Assembly (NCBI RefSeq): GCF_900099995.1
Contig: NZ_FNCZ01000001.1
Location: 1,550,001 to 1,614,000 of the forward strand
Source of the DNA: Winogradskyella thalassocola
Lineage (GTDB): Bacteria > Bacteroidota > Bacteroidia > Flavobacteriales > Flavobacteriaceae
Direction of reading: 5' to 3'
DNA: 64,000 nt
Shown: piece after piece, positions 38,529 to 47,408 of the stretch
Numbering within the stretch: the first letter of the stretch is position 1
Layout of the letters: every line of letters begins with the position of its first letter
The notes under the pieces: generated by a model
Told to the model about the DNA's origin: nothing
Databases searched by the model: none
The model's input: the letters and a program-made list of their open reading frames with translations, nothing else
Made by a program: the position numbers and the translations under genes

Positions 38529-40761
38529 AGAAACTAGATACTATTTTTTCTCCAGATAATGCTGCGTGCAATTTATCTTCAAAATCGTCTTGTTTAAACG
38601 GTTTAGAAATTATATCATCAAAACCAGCTTCGCCAAACTCGTGCATTTTGTCTTCTAATGTCACTGCTGTTAGTGCAAAAATGGTAAGCTCTTTATCAAA
38701 TGTTCTAATGATCTTTGTGGCTTCTAATCCGCTAATACCTGGCATATGAATATCCATTAAAACGACATCGTATGTCACTTCTTTAACTTTTTCTACAGCA
38801 GCTTCTCCATTATCAACCACATCACAATACAGATTCATTTTGTTTAGAATCTTTTTGGTAATCATTTGATTGATTTTGTTATCTTCTACAATTAGAATCT
38901 TAACGTTACTTAAATCTAATCCTTCCATCTTATTTACTTTTTTAACTTCTACTACTTCAGTTTTGTCTACAGCTTCATCATACTTTAATGGAATTTCAAA
39001 AAAGAATGTTGTGCCTTTACCAAGCTCACTCTTTAAATGAATTGTTCCCTTAAGAATTTGAATTAGTCCTTTTACAATAGATAAACCTAAACCAGTACCT
39101 CCATACTTTCTGTTAATTTGTACAGAACCTTGCGAGAAACTCTCAAACATATGTTCTTGTTTTTCTTTTGTAATACCAATACCATTATCTTCAATTTCGA
39201 AGCGAAGCTTGTACACATCGTCTTTTAGATCAACTTTATACGCTCTCACCCAGATGTCGCCATCTTTTGTGAATTTAATAGCATTTCCAAGTAGGTTGAT
39301 TAGGATTTGGGAAATCTTTAACTGGTCACCAACAAATGTTTCTGGTAAACCATTTTCATAATCAAAATGAATTTGAGTGTCTTGATCCTTAGCAGAGTTA
39401 CTAAGAGCCGAGATTACGTTTTCTAATTTGTTTTTAAGATTAAAATGTTCTGGGTCTATTTCAACTTTATTGGCTTCAATTTTATTAATTTGAAGAATAT
39501 CATTGATGAAGGTTAATAGATAATCTCCAGAAAATTTTAAGGATTTTAAATGTGGTACTTGATGTTCTTTTGGATCTTCATCCAATAACATATTAGTAAG
39601 TCCTGTTACAGCATACAATGGTGTCCGTAACTCATGAGTAACGGTAGATAAGAAGTTAGCTTTAGTTTTTGAGGCTAATTCTGCTTTTTCTTTTGCAACA
39701 ATAAGCTCATCATTCTTTTTATGAAGCATAGTGTTGGTATTCAGTCTTATGTTATTGTTCTTATATAATGATAACGTTAATAATGATAAGATTGTAATTA
39801 ATGCGATACTCAGTATTGTTGTAATCCTTGTAAATGCACTATCTGCTTTTACTTCGTCTATTTGTGCTTTTAATTGGGCATTTTCAGCGTCCTTATAATT
39901 ATTAATGGATTGGCTAGATATGCCAGTTGCGATGTTTTCTCGCTTTACATTTAATATAGAATCAGATAAATGAATGTGTTTTTTTATATAATCATGAGCC
40001 CTTTTGTAATTTCCATTTTTTTCATGGATATCACTGAGTGTTACATAGGCTTCGTTTACATTTTCAATAATCTTTTGAGATTGGGCAATAGCTAAACCTT
40101 CTTCGGTTTGAGATAAAGCCATTTTTGAATTATCAAGAGCGCTATATACTTTTCCACTTTGAATCAATGCACTACTCAAACGACGCTTCTGACCGTATTT
40201 TTTAGCTATGATTGTTGTTTTTTCGAGTTTCGTTTTAGCTTCTTCATATTTTTTTTGTGCTATATATGCTTTAGCTTCGTTAAGGGTAACGTCTGAGATG
40301 TATTCCTCTAAATCAACTTGTTCAAATAGATTTTTGGCCGATTCATAATAGATTAAAGCTTTGTCGTATTTTTGTTGTGTGCTAAATATTACACCTTTAA
40401 TATTATAGGTAACCGCTAGGTTGCTATAATCATTATTCTCACGTTGCAGTTGAATAGCTTTACTCAGAGAAATGGTAGCTTGGTCTTCCTCACCAACGTA
40501 AAACTCAACTTTAGCTATTTTTGTGTGAATTGTGCCTTGACTAGTTTTGTCGTCAATTTTTTCTGCGATAACCAATGCTTTATCCAAATTATCCTTGGCA
40601 TTATAATAATTGCCACGATCGTTGTCTAGTTTTGCTTGGTTTAGATGTTCATTAAGTCTCAAAGTAAGCATGTCTTTATCTTCTACGCTGTCTTGCTGCG
40701 CGAAAATAAGACTACCGAAACATGCTAAAAAAACAAATATGTAGTATTTGATCTGGGACAT
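38521..40761 (-). CDS. TPR-sensor hybrid histidine kinase with receiver domain
   Basis: A 746-residue protein: signal peptide (1-21, ending IFAQ), periplasmic TPR-type repeats (about 35-270, e.g. YDKALIYYESAKNLFEQ), one transmembrane helix (about 312-333), a HisKA domain with H376 (STVTHELRTPLYA), a HATPase domain (LINLLGNAIKFT, DNGIGI, GTGLGLSIVKG) and a C-terminal receiver starting VKILIVEDNKINQM with phospho-acceptor Asp in VVLMDIHMPG and the conserved KP near the end. It transmits an unknown envelope signal; a downstream response regulator or phosphotransfer partner is not visible here. It is upstream of gap on the same strand but probably separate. Confidence 0.9.
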   Translation of the reverse strand: MSQIKYYIFVFLACFGSLIFAQQDSVEDKDMLTLRLNEHLNQAKLDNDRGNYYNAKDNLDKALVIAEKIDDKTSQGTIHTKIAKVEFYVGEEDQATISLSKAIQLQRENNDYSNLAVTYNIKGVIFSTQQKYDKALIYYESAKNLFEQVDLEEYISDVTLNEAKAYIAQKKYEEAKTKLEKTTIIAKKYGQKRRLSSALIQSGKVYSALDNSKMALSQTEEGLAIAQSQKIIENVNEAYVTLSDIHEKNGNYKRAHDYIKKHIHLSDSILNVKRENIATGISSQSINNYKDAENAQLKAQIDEVKADSAFTRITTILSIALITILSLLTLSLYKNNNIRLNTNTMLHKKNDELIVAKEKAELASKTKANFLSTVTHELRTPLYAVTGLTNMLLDEDPKEHQVPHLKSLKFSGDYLLTFINDILQINKIEANKVEIDPEHFNLKNKLENVISALSNSAKDQDTQIHFDYENGLPETFVGDQLKISQILINLLGNAIKFTKDGDIWVRAYKVDLKDDVYKLRFEIEDNGIGITKEKQEHMFESFSQGSVQINRKYGGTGLGLSIVKGLIQILKGTIHLKSELGKGTTFFFEIPLKYDEAVDKTEVVEVKKVNKMEGLDLSNVKILIVEDNKINQMITKKILNKMNLYCDVVDNGEAAVEKVKEVTYDVVLMDIHMPGISGLEATKIIRTFDKELTIFALTAVTLEDKMHEFGEAGFDDIISKPFKQDDFEDKLHAALSGEKIVSSFFS

Positions 40762-40781
40762 TCAGCTCACTTTAATTTAAA

Positions 40782-40789
40782 CAAATATA
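40782..40789 (-). promoter_or_regulatory. -7 box of hybrid kinase promoter
   Basis: Minus strand TATATTTG, a perfect TAnnTTTG box 20 bases before the ATG, in the 29-base gap after the gap stop codon. Confidence 0.55.
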
Positions 40790-40790
40790 A

Positions 40791-41807
40791 TTATTTATTC
40801 GACAAACGTGCTTTTTTGTCCGATAAATTGCAGATTAAATCTAAAATTCTAGAACTGTAACCTGTTTCATTATCGTACCAACCAACTATTTTTACCATAT
40901 TACCTATAACTGAGGTCATTAGAGAATCGAATATACAAGAATGTGGATTGCCAACAATATCAATTGATACAATAGGATCTTCGGTATATTCTAGAATACC
41001 TTTTAATTCGTTATTTGCTGCATTTTTAAAAATGGCGTTCACTTCTTTAATTGAAGTCGGCTTTTCAACATTTATTGTTATATCCGTTAATGAACCGTTC
41101 GCAACAGGAACTCTAATGCCACAACCACCTATAACCTCTGATAAATCAGGGAATATTTTTGTCAAAGCTTTAGCTGCTCCTGTAGTGGTTGGTACAATGG
41201 ATTGTCCTGCGGCTCTCGCGCGTCTTAAATCTTTATGAGGTTGATCGTGCAGGCTTTGATCTGTAGTGTACGAATGTATCGTTGTTATGTAAGCTTGCTT
41301 TATACCTAAATGCGCTTTTATTAAAGCAATCATTGGTGCAGCATTATTAGTGGTACAAGAAGCATTTGATAGAATGGTTTCTGTACCATCTATGCTTTGG
41401 TCGTTAACACCCAAAACAATGGTTTTAATATCATCTTCCAGAGCTGGAACAGATAAAATAACACGTTTCGCTCCATTGGTAATGTGATATTGAAGATCTT
41501 CCTTTGTCTTGAATTTGCCTGTCGATTCTACTACAAAATCGGGTTGTACTTTAGACCAATTAATGTTTTTTGGATGCGATTCGCTATATAATGGGATTGA
41601 AACGTTATTAACAATGATATGATTCTCATCATATGAAACAGTGTCTTTTAAAACACCATGAATACTATCATATTTTAATAAATGGCTTAACGTTCTTGCA
41701 TCAGCCAAATCATTTATACCAACCACACGAATTTCTGGATGCTCTAGAGCTAATCTAAATACACGACGGCCAATTCTACCAAAACCGTTAATGGCTATAG
41801 TAATCAT
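40791..41807 (-). CDS. gap: Glyceraldehyde-3-phosphate dehydrogenase, type I
   Basis: A 338-residue glycolytic enzyme oxidising glyceraldehyde-3-phosphate with NAD. NAD-binding INGFGRIGRRVFR, INDLAD, catalytic C151 in SNASCTTN, the partner His in TIHSYTTDQ, and phosphate-binding RARAAGQSIVPTTTGAAKA are present, and the C-terminus has VGWYDNETGYSSR. Length is normal. Its ATG overlaps the lipA stop codon by one base (TAATG), so the two genes form an operon and are translationally coupled. Confidence 0.95.
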   Translation of the reverse strand: MITIAINGFGRIGRRVFRLALEHPEIRVVGINDLADARTLSHLLKYDSIHGVLKDTVSYDENHIIVNNVSIPLYSESHPKNINWSKVQPDFVVESTGKFKTKEDLQYHITNGAKRVILSVPALEDDIKTIVLGVNDQSIDGTETILSNASCTTNNAAPMIALIKAHLGIKQAYITTIHSYTTDQSLHDQPHKDLRRARAAGQSIVPTTTGAAKALTKIFPDLSEVIGGCGIRVPVANGSLTDITINVEKPTSIKEVNAIFKNAANNELKGILEYTEDPIVSIDIVGNPHSCIFDSLMTSVIGNMVKIVGWYDNETGYSSRILDLICNLSDKKARLSNK

Positions 41808-42679
41808 TAATTAATATGTTTTTGAGCTTTGTACGAAGATCTTACTAAGGCACTACTTTCTACATGCCTGAAGCCTAACTCTAAACCAATGGCTTTATAT
41901 TCATCAAATTGATCTGGGTTTATAAATTGTTTTACAGGTAAGTGCTTTTTGCTTGGTTGTAAATATTGTCCAATCGTTACAACATCTACATCGTGCGCTC
42001 TTAAGTCGTGAAGTGTTTGAATAACTTCTTCACGTTCTTCACCTAAGCCTAGCATAATTCCAGATTTGGTTCTGCGTTGTCCTTGTGCTTTCAAATATTT
42101 TAAAACACCAAGACTGCGGTCATATTGTGCTTGGATTCTCACCTCTCGTGTTAAGCGTCTTACGGTTTCTATATTGTGAGATACAACTTCTGGTGCTACA
42201 TCAATAATACGATCAATGTGTTTTTCTATGCCTTGAAAATCGGGAATTAATGTTTCGAGCGTAGTTTCAGGATTCATGCGTCTTACGGCTTTTACAGTTT
42301 CAGCCCACATTATGCTTCCCATGTCTTTTAGGTCATCGCGATCAACGCTTGTTAAAACGGCATGCTTAATTTGCATTAATTTTATAGATCGTGCTACTTT
42401 TTCGGGTTCATCCCAATCTACCGTTTCTGGTCGTCCTGTTTTTACCCCACAAAATCCACAAGATCGCGTACAAACGTTTCCTAAAATCATAAACGTTGCT
42501 GTTCCCTCTCCCCAACATTCGCCCATGTTTGGGCAGCTTCCAGACGTACAAATTGTATTTAATTTATACTTGTCAACTAATGTTCTAAGTTCTGTATATT
42601 TTTTGCCTGTAGGTAATTTTACTCTTAACCATTTTGGTTTACGTTCTGGTAAAATATTTGAAGCAACTTTTGTGTCCAT
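41807..42679 (-). CDS. lipA: Lipoyl synthase
   Basis: A 290-residue radical SAM enzyme that inserts two sulfurs into protein-bound octanoate to make lipoyl groups for pyruvate and 2-oxoglutarate dehydrogenases. It has both iron-sulfur sites: auxiliary cysteines C44, C49 and C55 ([12 protein letters not shown]) and the radical SAM triad C70, C74 and C77 (CTRSCGFC). The C-terminal RSSYKA includes the conserved serine ligand. I start it at ATG 42679 (MDTKVASNI); eight upstream codons are in-frame but lie at the transcript start. It is coupled to gap downstream. Confidence 0.95.
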   Translation of the reverse strand: MDTKVASNILPERKPKWLRVKLPTGKKYTELRTLVDKYKLNTICTSGSCPNMGECWGEGTATFMILGNVCTRSCGFCGVKTGRPETVDWDEPEKVARSIKLMQIKHAVLTSVDRDDLKDMGSIMWAETVKAVRRMNPETTLETLIPDFQGIEKHIDRIIDVAPEVVSHNIETVRRLTREVRIQAQYDRSLGVLKYLKAQGQRRTKSGIMLGLGEEREEVIQTLHDLRAHDVDVVTIGQYLQPSKKHLPVKQFINPDQFDEYKAIGLELGFRHVESSALVRSSYKAQKHIN

Positions 42680-42700
42680 GCAATTATCAATTTCTAAGGG

Positions 42701-42708
42701 CAAAGATA
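42701..42708 (-). promoter_or_regulatory. -7 box of lipA-gap promoter
   Basis: Minus strand TATCTTTG, a perfect TAnnTTTG box 22 bases upstream of lipA ATG 42679. Confidence 0.6.
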
Positions 42709-42716
42709 CAAAGTAA

Positions 42717-43031
42717 ATAATAAAACTAGTTTATAGTATAGAGAGATGCTAGATGCTAAATCTGGTTATAAAAATGATTTCTAACCAAGCTATAAATAGA
42801 AGTTTTTTACTAAATCTCTCATCTAGAGGCGTGGTTAACGAAGGTATAGTCGTATTTTTAGAATTCTACTTATTTCAGAAGCAAAAGTAAAAAGTATAAT
42901 ATTGACTCTGAATATCTAGTTAAAGATTCAATTCAATCTGCTGATGCTCTGGTTGTTTGTGCTAGATGATAAACATCGATGGCTCTCGTGGCAAAGATTA
43001 AATATTGATCCAATTTTTAATATTAAAGCTG
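42717..43031. other. Gene-free stretch between lipA and the sigma factor gene
   Basis: About 315 bases with no credible coding frame, tRNA or clear hairpin. The sequence is AT-rich with short imperfect repeats (gatgctagatgct near 42746). It may be intergenic decay of a lost gene; I see nothing definite in it. Confidence 0.3.
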
Positions 43032-43577
43032 TTAGCTTTTAATAATAATTTCAGCTAATAATTTTTTGGCTCTCAAAAGTTTAACTTTCACGTTATTGAT
43101 AGGCTCTTTTAATTCCACTGAAATTTCTTTATAACTCAACTCTTGGAAATACCTTAAGTTAATAACTTCTTGATAATGAGGTTTTAATTTTTTGATATTA
43201 CGTAAAAGATTGGCGAGATTCTGCTCTGTAATAATCTTATCCTCAGGTGTAGGTGAATCATCAATGATATCAAAATAGTGATCTTCGTTATCTTTAGACG
43301 TGTTGTTGATTGTTTTTTTCTGTTTTCGGACTAAATCGATATGAATGTTTTTCGAAATAGTGATTAGCCAAGTTTTAAATTTATAATCGTCATTATACGT
43401 GTCAATCTTATCGAAAGCTTTAGAAAATGTCTGAATGGTTATGTCTTCAGCATCATTTTCGTTCATGGTGCGTTTCAGTTGAAATGCATAGACGTCATTC
43501 CAATAGGTGTCTAGGAGAAATTTGAATGCAATTTGGTTATTATTTTTTGCTTTGTGTATAGCTTCTTTTACTTCCAA
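43032..43577 (-). CDS. ECF-type RNA polymerase sigma factor
   Basis: A 181-residue sigma-70 family protein. Region 2 is visible as LLDTYWNDVYAFQLKRTMNENDAEDITIQTFSKAFDKIDTYNDDYKFKTWLITISKNIHIDLVRK and region 4 as LKPHYQEVINLRYFQELSYKEISVELKEPINNVKVKLLRAKKLL. The start is a TTG at 43577 lying within the last codons of the glycosyltransferase gene (10-base overlap), implying translational coupling. No anti-sigma gene is adjacent. Regulon unknown, possibly envelope-related given the partner. Confidence 0.88.
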   Translation of the reverse strand: MEVKEAIHKAKNNNQIAFKFLLDTYWNDVYAFQLKRTMNENDAEDITIQTFSKAFDKIDTYNDDYKFKTWLITISKNIHIDLVRKQKKTINNTSKDNEDHYFDIIDDSPTPEDKIITEQNLANLLRNIKKLKPHYQEVINLRYFQELSYKEISVELKEPINNVKVKLLRAKKLLAEIIIKS

Positions 43578-44680
43578 TGTTTTGGCTTAGATATCAGATT
43601 AGCTATAAAGATACTTAATTGTGTAGTAATGAGAAATAATTCTAGTATTGGCATGAGAATAATAAGGTCTGTCTCTTTAAATTTCTTCGCTGTAAATCCA
43701 AAACATAACCATTGAATCACAAAGCGTAAGCCAATTAAGGCTATGATCCAAGGCCAAGAAAACCCAATGATTAATAGTGAAATTCCCAAAATCCAAAATA
43801 GTAAGTTCGTGATATAAAATAAGCCTAATAAAAATTGATGCTTCAATTTGTAAAAATTAGCTGTACTAATATGTCTTCTTTTTTGAAGAATCCATGCTTT
43901 AAAACTTGTTTTCGGTTCAGAAATTGTAAAACTATCTGTTGTAAAACATAGTGACGTGTTAGAAGCTTTTGCCACTTCATTTATAAACAAATCGTCATCA
44001 CCAGATTTAATAGACATATGATTGTTAAATCCACAATTATTGAAGAATAGCTCTTTTCTGTACGCCATATTACGACCAACGCCCATATAAGGTGTTCCCA
44101 TTTTTGCATAAGAAAAATACTGTAAAGCTGTCATTACGGTTTCAAATCGTATAAGCTTGTTTAAAAATGAAAACTTCTTTTTGGCGTAGGCTCCATACCC
44201 TAAAACGATAGACTTATCATTCGAAAAATGACTACTAATTTGTGCCAGCCACTGTTCAGAGTTTGGAGTGCAATCCGCATCAGTAAATACTAAAAAATCA
44301 TGTTTAGAAGCCTTAATACCTAAGGTAAGTGCGTATTTTTTATTTCCCCAAAAGGCTTCATTAGTTTTTACATCCACAAGTTTAATATTGTTGTTTTCAG
44401 CATCAAAAGCTTTCATAGTTTCCAATGTATCGTCAAACGAACTGTCGTTAACTAAAACAATTTCAAAATTTGAATAGTCTTGATTTAGTATTAGTGGAAT
44501 ATTTTTCTTTAGATTTTCTGCTTCATTTTTAGCGCAGATAATCACAGATATTGGGATGTGCTTTTTTAGTTGCGTCTCGGCACGTGTGATACTAAAAGAG
44601 AAAAGAAAACTAAGATAATATGCAATTTGAATACCAGTAACAGCAAAAAAGGCATAAAATAGTATTGAGGGAATTGTCAT
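43568..44680 (-). CDS. Membrane glycosyltransferase, family 2
   Basis: A 370-residue protein with an N-terminal membrane helix (about 1-30), a GT-A domain (ISVIICAKNEAENLKKNIPLIL, FTDADCTPNSEQWL as the DxD-type motif, GYGAYAKK), a KRRHISTANFYKL segment resembling the acceptor-binding Q/RxxRW of processive enzymes, and about three C-terminal transmembrane helices. It transfers a sugar to a lipid or polysaccharide at the inner membrane; product unknown. It overlaps the downstream sigma factor and follows the small membrane protein gene by 6 bases, so the three likely form one transcript. Confidence 0.87.
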   Translation of the reverse strand: MTIPSILFYAFFAVTGIQIAYYLSFLFSFSITRAETQLKKHIPISVIICAKNEAENLKKNIPLILNQDYSNFEIVLVNDSSFDDTLETMKAFDAENNNIKLVDVKTNEAFWGNKKYALTLGIKASKHDFLVFTDADCTPNSEQWLAQISSHFSNDKSIVLGYGAYAKKKFSFLNKLIRFETVMTALQYFSYAKMGTPYMGVGRNMAYRKELFFNNCGFNNHMSIKSGDDDLFINEVAKASNTSLCFTTDSFTISEPKTSFKAWILQKRRHISTANFYKLKHQFLLGLFYITNLLFWILGISLLIIGFSWPWIIALIGLRFVIQWLCFGFTAKKFKETDLIILMPILELFLITTQLSIFIANLISKPKHWK

Positions 44681-44686
44681 TAATGC

Positions 44687-44890
44687 TTAAGAATGTTGAG
44701 GTTCGCTACAGTCTTTATATTCGTCTGGCGATTTTCCACAAAAACCACATGCTTCACCGTCTTTATTAAGCATAGGGTTTTGACTGGCACAAGTACCTGC
44801 AAATTTACCGTCTTTTTTTGCCCATATTTTTATAGCGATTCCTCCTACTGCAAGAGCTAATAATCCTAATGTAAGTAATAGTAATTTCAT
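44687..44890 (-). CDS. Small membrane-anchored cysteine-containing protein
   Basis: A 67-residue protein with one N-terminal hydrophobic helix (LLLLTLGLLALAVGGIAIKIW, residues 3-23) and a short soluble tail with four cysteines (CASQNPMLNKDGEACGFCGKSPDEYKDC). The CGFC pair and spacing suggest a metal or disulfide site. It matches a small flavobacterial family usually labelled membrane or secreted protein; function unknown. It is upstream of the glycosyltransferase on the same strand. Confidence 0.75.
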   Translation of the reverse strand: MKLLLLTLGLLALAVGGIAIKIWAKKDGKFAGTCASQNPMLNKDGEACGFCGKSPDEYKDCSEPQHS

Positions 44891-45000
44891 CTGTTTATAT
44901 CTATATTTATTTTAATTGCCAGATGGAACATCCTTAATAATTCCCTAAGTATTAAATTATTAAATCTCAGAATGTTTCACTTAAATGCTTAAATTTATTG

Positions 45001-45008
45001 CAAAGATA
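45001..45008 (-). promoter_or_regulatory. Possible -7 box upstream of the small membrane protein operon
   Basis: Minus strand TATCTTTG, a perfect TAnnTTTG box, but about 110 bases upstream of the start codon, implying a long leader if it is used. Confidence 0.35.
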
Positions 45009-45113
45009 ATGCTTTTACATTTATTTCCTTGCTCATTTTGGTGTGACTTAACTTGCTGATGTGGTGTCTTATTACTAAATAAAGTTTTTTATTAACTAAT
45101 TAATTAAAGAATT

Positions 45114-45800
45114 ATGAAAAAATTATTCGCAGAGTTCTTCGGAACATTTTGGCTTGTATTTGGAGGTTGTGGTAGTGCAATATTTGCTGCTGGATTTCCT
45201 GAATTAGGAATCGGATTTCTAGGTGTGGCTTTGGCATTTGGTCTTACCGTATTAACTATGGCATTTGCTGTTGGTCACATTTCTGGTGGTCATTTTAATC
45301 CTGCTGTATCTATTGGTCTTTGGGCTGGTGGAAAGTTTGAAGCTAAAGATTTATTAGGTTATATTTTAGCCCAAGTTATAGGTGCTGTTGCTGCAGCTGG
45401 TGTGTTATATCTTATCGTTTCTGGTAAGGCTGGTTTTGATGGAGTAGGAGGGTTTGCTGCTAATGGCTATGATGATTTATCGCCAGGAGGTTATAATATG
45501 ATGTCTGCTTTAGTTGCTGAGATGGTTTTAACAGCCTTCTTTTTAATTGTTATTTTAGGAAGTACAAATTTTAGAGCTCCTAAAGGGTTTGCTCCAATAG
45601 CTATTGGATTGGCATTAACTTTAATTCACTTAATTAGTATTCCAATTACAAATACTTCTGTGAATCCTGCAAGATCTTTAAGTCAGGCTATATTTGCTGA
45701 TGGAGCGTATTTATCACAAGTATGGTTGTTTTGGGTGGCTCCAATTGTGGGTGCTATAATTGGTGGAATAATTCATAAATCATTTTTTGAAAAAGGGTAG
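45114..45800 (+). CDS. aqpZ: Aquaporin Z (water channel)
   Basis: A 228-residue MIP-family channel with six transmembrane helices and both NPA boxes: N62-P63-A64 in [13 protein letters not shown] and the second in [15 protein letters not shown] with the selectivity-filter Arg after it. [30 protein letters not shown] is the typical AqpZ N-terminus. It mediates rapid water flux across the inner membrane during osmotic change, fitting a marine organism. Monocistronic, with a strong bidirectional terminator against the anti-sigma gene. Confidence 0.95.
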   Translation: MKKLFAEFFGTFWLVFGGCGSAIFAAGFPELGIGFLGVALAFGLTVLTMAFAVGHISGGHFNPAVSIGLWAGGKFEAKDLLGYILAQVIGAVAAAGVLYLIVSGKAGFDGVGGFAANGYDDLSPGGYNMMSALVAEMVLTAFFLIVILGSTNFRAPKGFAPIAIGLALTLIHLISIPITNTSVNPARSLSQAIFADGAYLSQVWLFWVAPIVGAIIGGIIHKSFFEKG

Positions 45801-45821
45801 ACTCTCTAAATTTTAGATATA

Positions 45822-45857
45822 AAAAAAGAGGAGCAATTTAAATTGCTCCTCTTTTTT
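45822..45857. terminator. Bidirectional terminator between aqpZ and anti-sigma gene
   Basis: A nearly perfect palindrome: GAGGAGCAATTT pairs with AAATTGCTCCTC, with A and T runs on the outer sides. Confidence 0.88.
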
Positions 45858-45874
45858 GGATTAATTAACCTTAT

Positions 45875-46666
45875 TTACTTTTCTTTTAAAGAAATTTCTG
45901 CAACTTCGGTATCATTTTCGTTAGCGTTGTCTCCTTTAGTACCAATTTTAATACTAAGTGCTAAGGCATCTTCCATGTACGGAATTTGCTTTAACTTACG
46001 ATCAGATTCATCTAAAATACCCAAGTTAACCATTCTGTCTTGCAACTCAGCCCAAATTTGATATTGCTGCTCTTTTGGTAATTGAGGTAAGGTAATAACA
46101 TCAATCATAGACGTTTTCTCTACCGGATTAATATATGCTACCGTTTTTAAATTTTTAGCACGGTCATTACCATTAATAACATACTTTCTAGAATCTGGAT
46201 TATTAAGTTTTAATAATTCTCTAGATAGCTCGTCTAATTTAGAGTTGTTGCTCTCTATGTCACTTCGTAAGTCAAAAATTTCTTCAACAACAACATTGTT
46301 TTCACTATTTAAATCAATATTTTTTTGATAAAGCATAAACGACGTTGCTGCAAATAATATGGCTGCTGCACTAGCTGCAATACTGTACCAAGGGGTTCTT
46401 TTTGTTGGTGTTAATTGAATTACTTTAGAGTCATTAGTTTGTTCTAAAGAGTCTAAAATATCTCCTATAATATAATTAGGTGCGTCAACAGCACCCGCTT
46501 TCGCAACAATTTCTAAATTATCTTGAAGTTTTTCATAAGCTTGCGCTGCTTCAGGATACTTAGAAATAAAGAGTTCTACTTCTTTAGATTCTTCCAAAGA
46601 AATGTCTCCGACCAAGTACTTATTAAGTAGGTCAGAATTTAAAAAGTTTTGTAGTTTTTTTTCCAT
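45875..46666 (-). CDS. Anti-sigma factor, RskA-like
   Basis: A 263-residue protein starting at ATG 46666 (MEKKLQNFLNSDLLNKYLVGDISLEESKEVELFI). The N-terminal ZAS-like segment binds sigma. One transmembrane helix lies at about residues 102-118 (WYSIAASAAAILFAATSFML), then a coiled coil (NVVVEEIFDLRSDIESNNSKLDEL) and the periplasmic RskA domain (VAYINPVEKTSMIDVITLPQLPKEQQYQIWAELQDRMVNLGIL). It holds the adjacent sigma factor inactive until an envelope signal. It lies 11 bases downstream of the sigma gene, same operon. Confidence 0.88.
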   Translation of the reverse strand: MEKKLQNFLNSDLLNKYLVGDISLEESKEVELFISKYPEAAQAYEKLQDNLEIVAKAGAVDAPNYIIGDILDSLEQTNDSKVIQLTPTKRTPWYSIAASAAAILFAATSFMLYQKNIDLNSENNVVVEEIFDLRSDIESNNSKLDELSRELLKLNNPDSRKYVINGNDRAKNLKTVAYINPVEKTSMIDVITLPQLPKEQQYQIWAELQDRMVNLGILDESDRKLKQIPYMEDALALSIKIGTKGDNANENDTEVAEISLKEK

Positions 46667-46677
46667 GATCAAATAAT

Positions 46678-47211
46678 TTAGGGATTGTAAACCTTTTTCA
46701 GTTCTCGCAATCCTATTTTTAATCTAGATTTAATTGTGCCAAGCGGAATGTCTAATTCGTCGCTAGCTTCTTGTTGTGTCATTCCTTGAAAAAACAAGGC
46801 ATCTAACACAATTTGATATTTTTCTTCTAGTCTTCCAACATGTTCTTTGATGTCCATGACATCTTGGTTAAAATTTGTTGTTGGTAAGATATATACGTTG
46901 GATGTTTCAATTTGGACTTCTTTATGGTACCGATTATTAAAACTTCGCAGTTTGTCTATGGCTGTATTACGTGCAATACGAAACAGCCATGTAAAGAGTT
47001 TAGCTTTAGATGAATCGTATTTTGAAGCGTTTTTCCATACCTTAACAAAGGTTTCTTGTAAAGCATCTTGAGCAACTTCTTCATTTACTGTTATTTTTAA
47101 GATAACACCATAAAGACTATTAGAATAGTTTTCATAAAGCAAATTCAAAGCACGTTTATCTCCTTGTTGGAGATAATCAATAATCTTTTGTTCTGTAGGT
47201 GTTATACTCAA
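46678..47211 (-). CDS. ECF sigma factor (SigK-like), partner of anti-sigma factor
   Basis: A 177-residue sigma factor. Region 2: LLYENYSNSLYGVILKITVNEEVAQDALQETFVKVWKNASKYDSSKAKLFTWLFRIARNTAIDKLRS. Region 4: LEEKYQIVLDALFFQGMTQQEASDELDIPLGTIKSRLKIGLRELKKVY. The start is a TTG at 47211 with no better ATG. The RskA-type anti-sigma gene follows directly, the usual SigK-RskA arrangement, pointing to control by an envelope or redox signal. Confidence 0.9.
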   Translation of the reverse strand: MSITPTEQKIIDYLQQGDKRALNLLYENYSNSLYGVILKITVNEEVAQDALQETFVKVWKNASKYDSSKAKLFTWLFRIARNTAIDKLRSFNNRYHKEVQIETSNVYILPTTNFNQDVMDIKEHVGRLEEKYQIVLDALFFQGMTQQEASDELDIPLGTIKSRLKIGLRELKKVYNP

Positions 47212-47376
47212 AGTGTTAAAATCTTTTTTTTTAGATGGTTAAAACGTCCAAAGCAAATTTCTGAACGTAAATATAATTAAATACACCTTAAAGGTGCTCA
47301 ATATAAAGTCTTAGAATGATTTTATCTTCATAAGAGGTTGATTAATAGCATTTTCAAATAAAAATTATTCTAAATT

Positions 47377-47406
47377 CAAAAGTCACAATTCTAATTGTGA
47401 CTTTTG
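47377..47406 (-). terminator. Hairpin after murB
   Basis: CAAAAGTCACAATT pairs with AATTGTGACTTTTG around two bases, just after the murB stop. The T run is modest, so confidence is moderate. Confidence 0.6.
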
Positions 47407-47408
47407 CT

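Noticed and set aside
42276..42716. A 146-codon plus-strand frame opposite lipA
   Set aside because: It is a mirror of the conserved radical SAM region of lipA; no promoter or family support.
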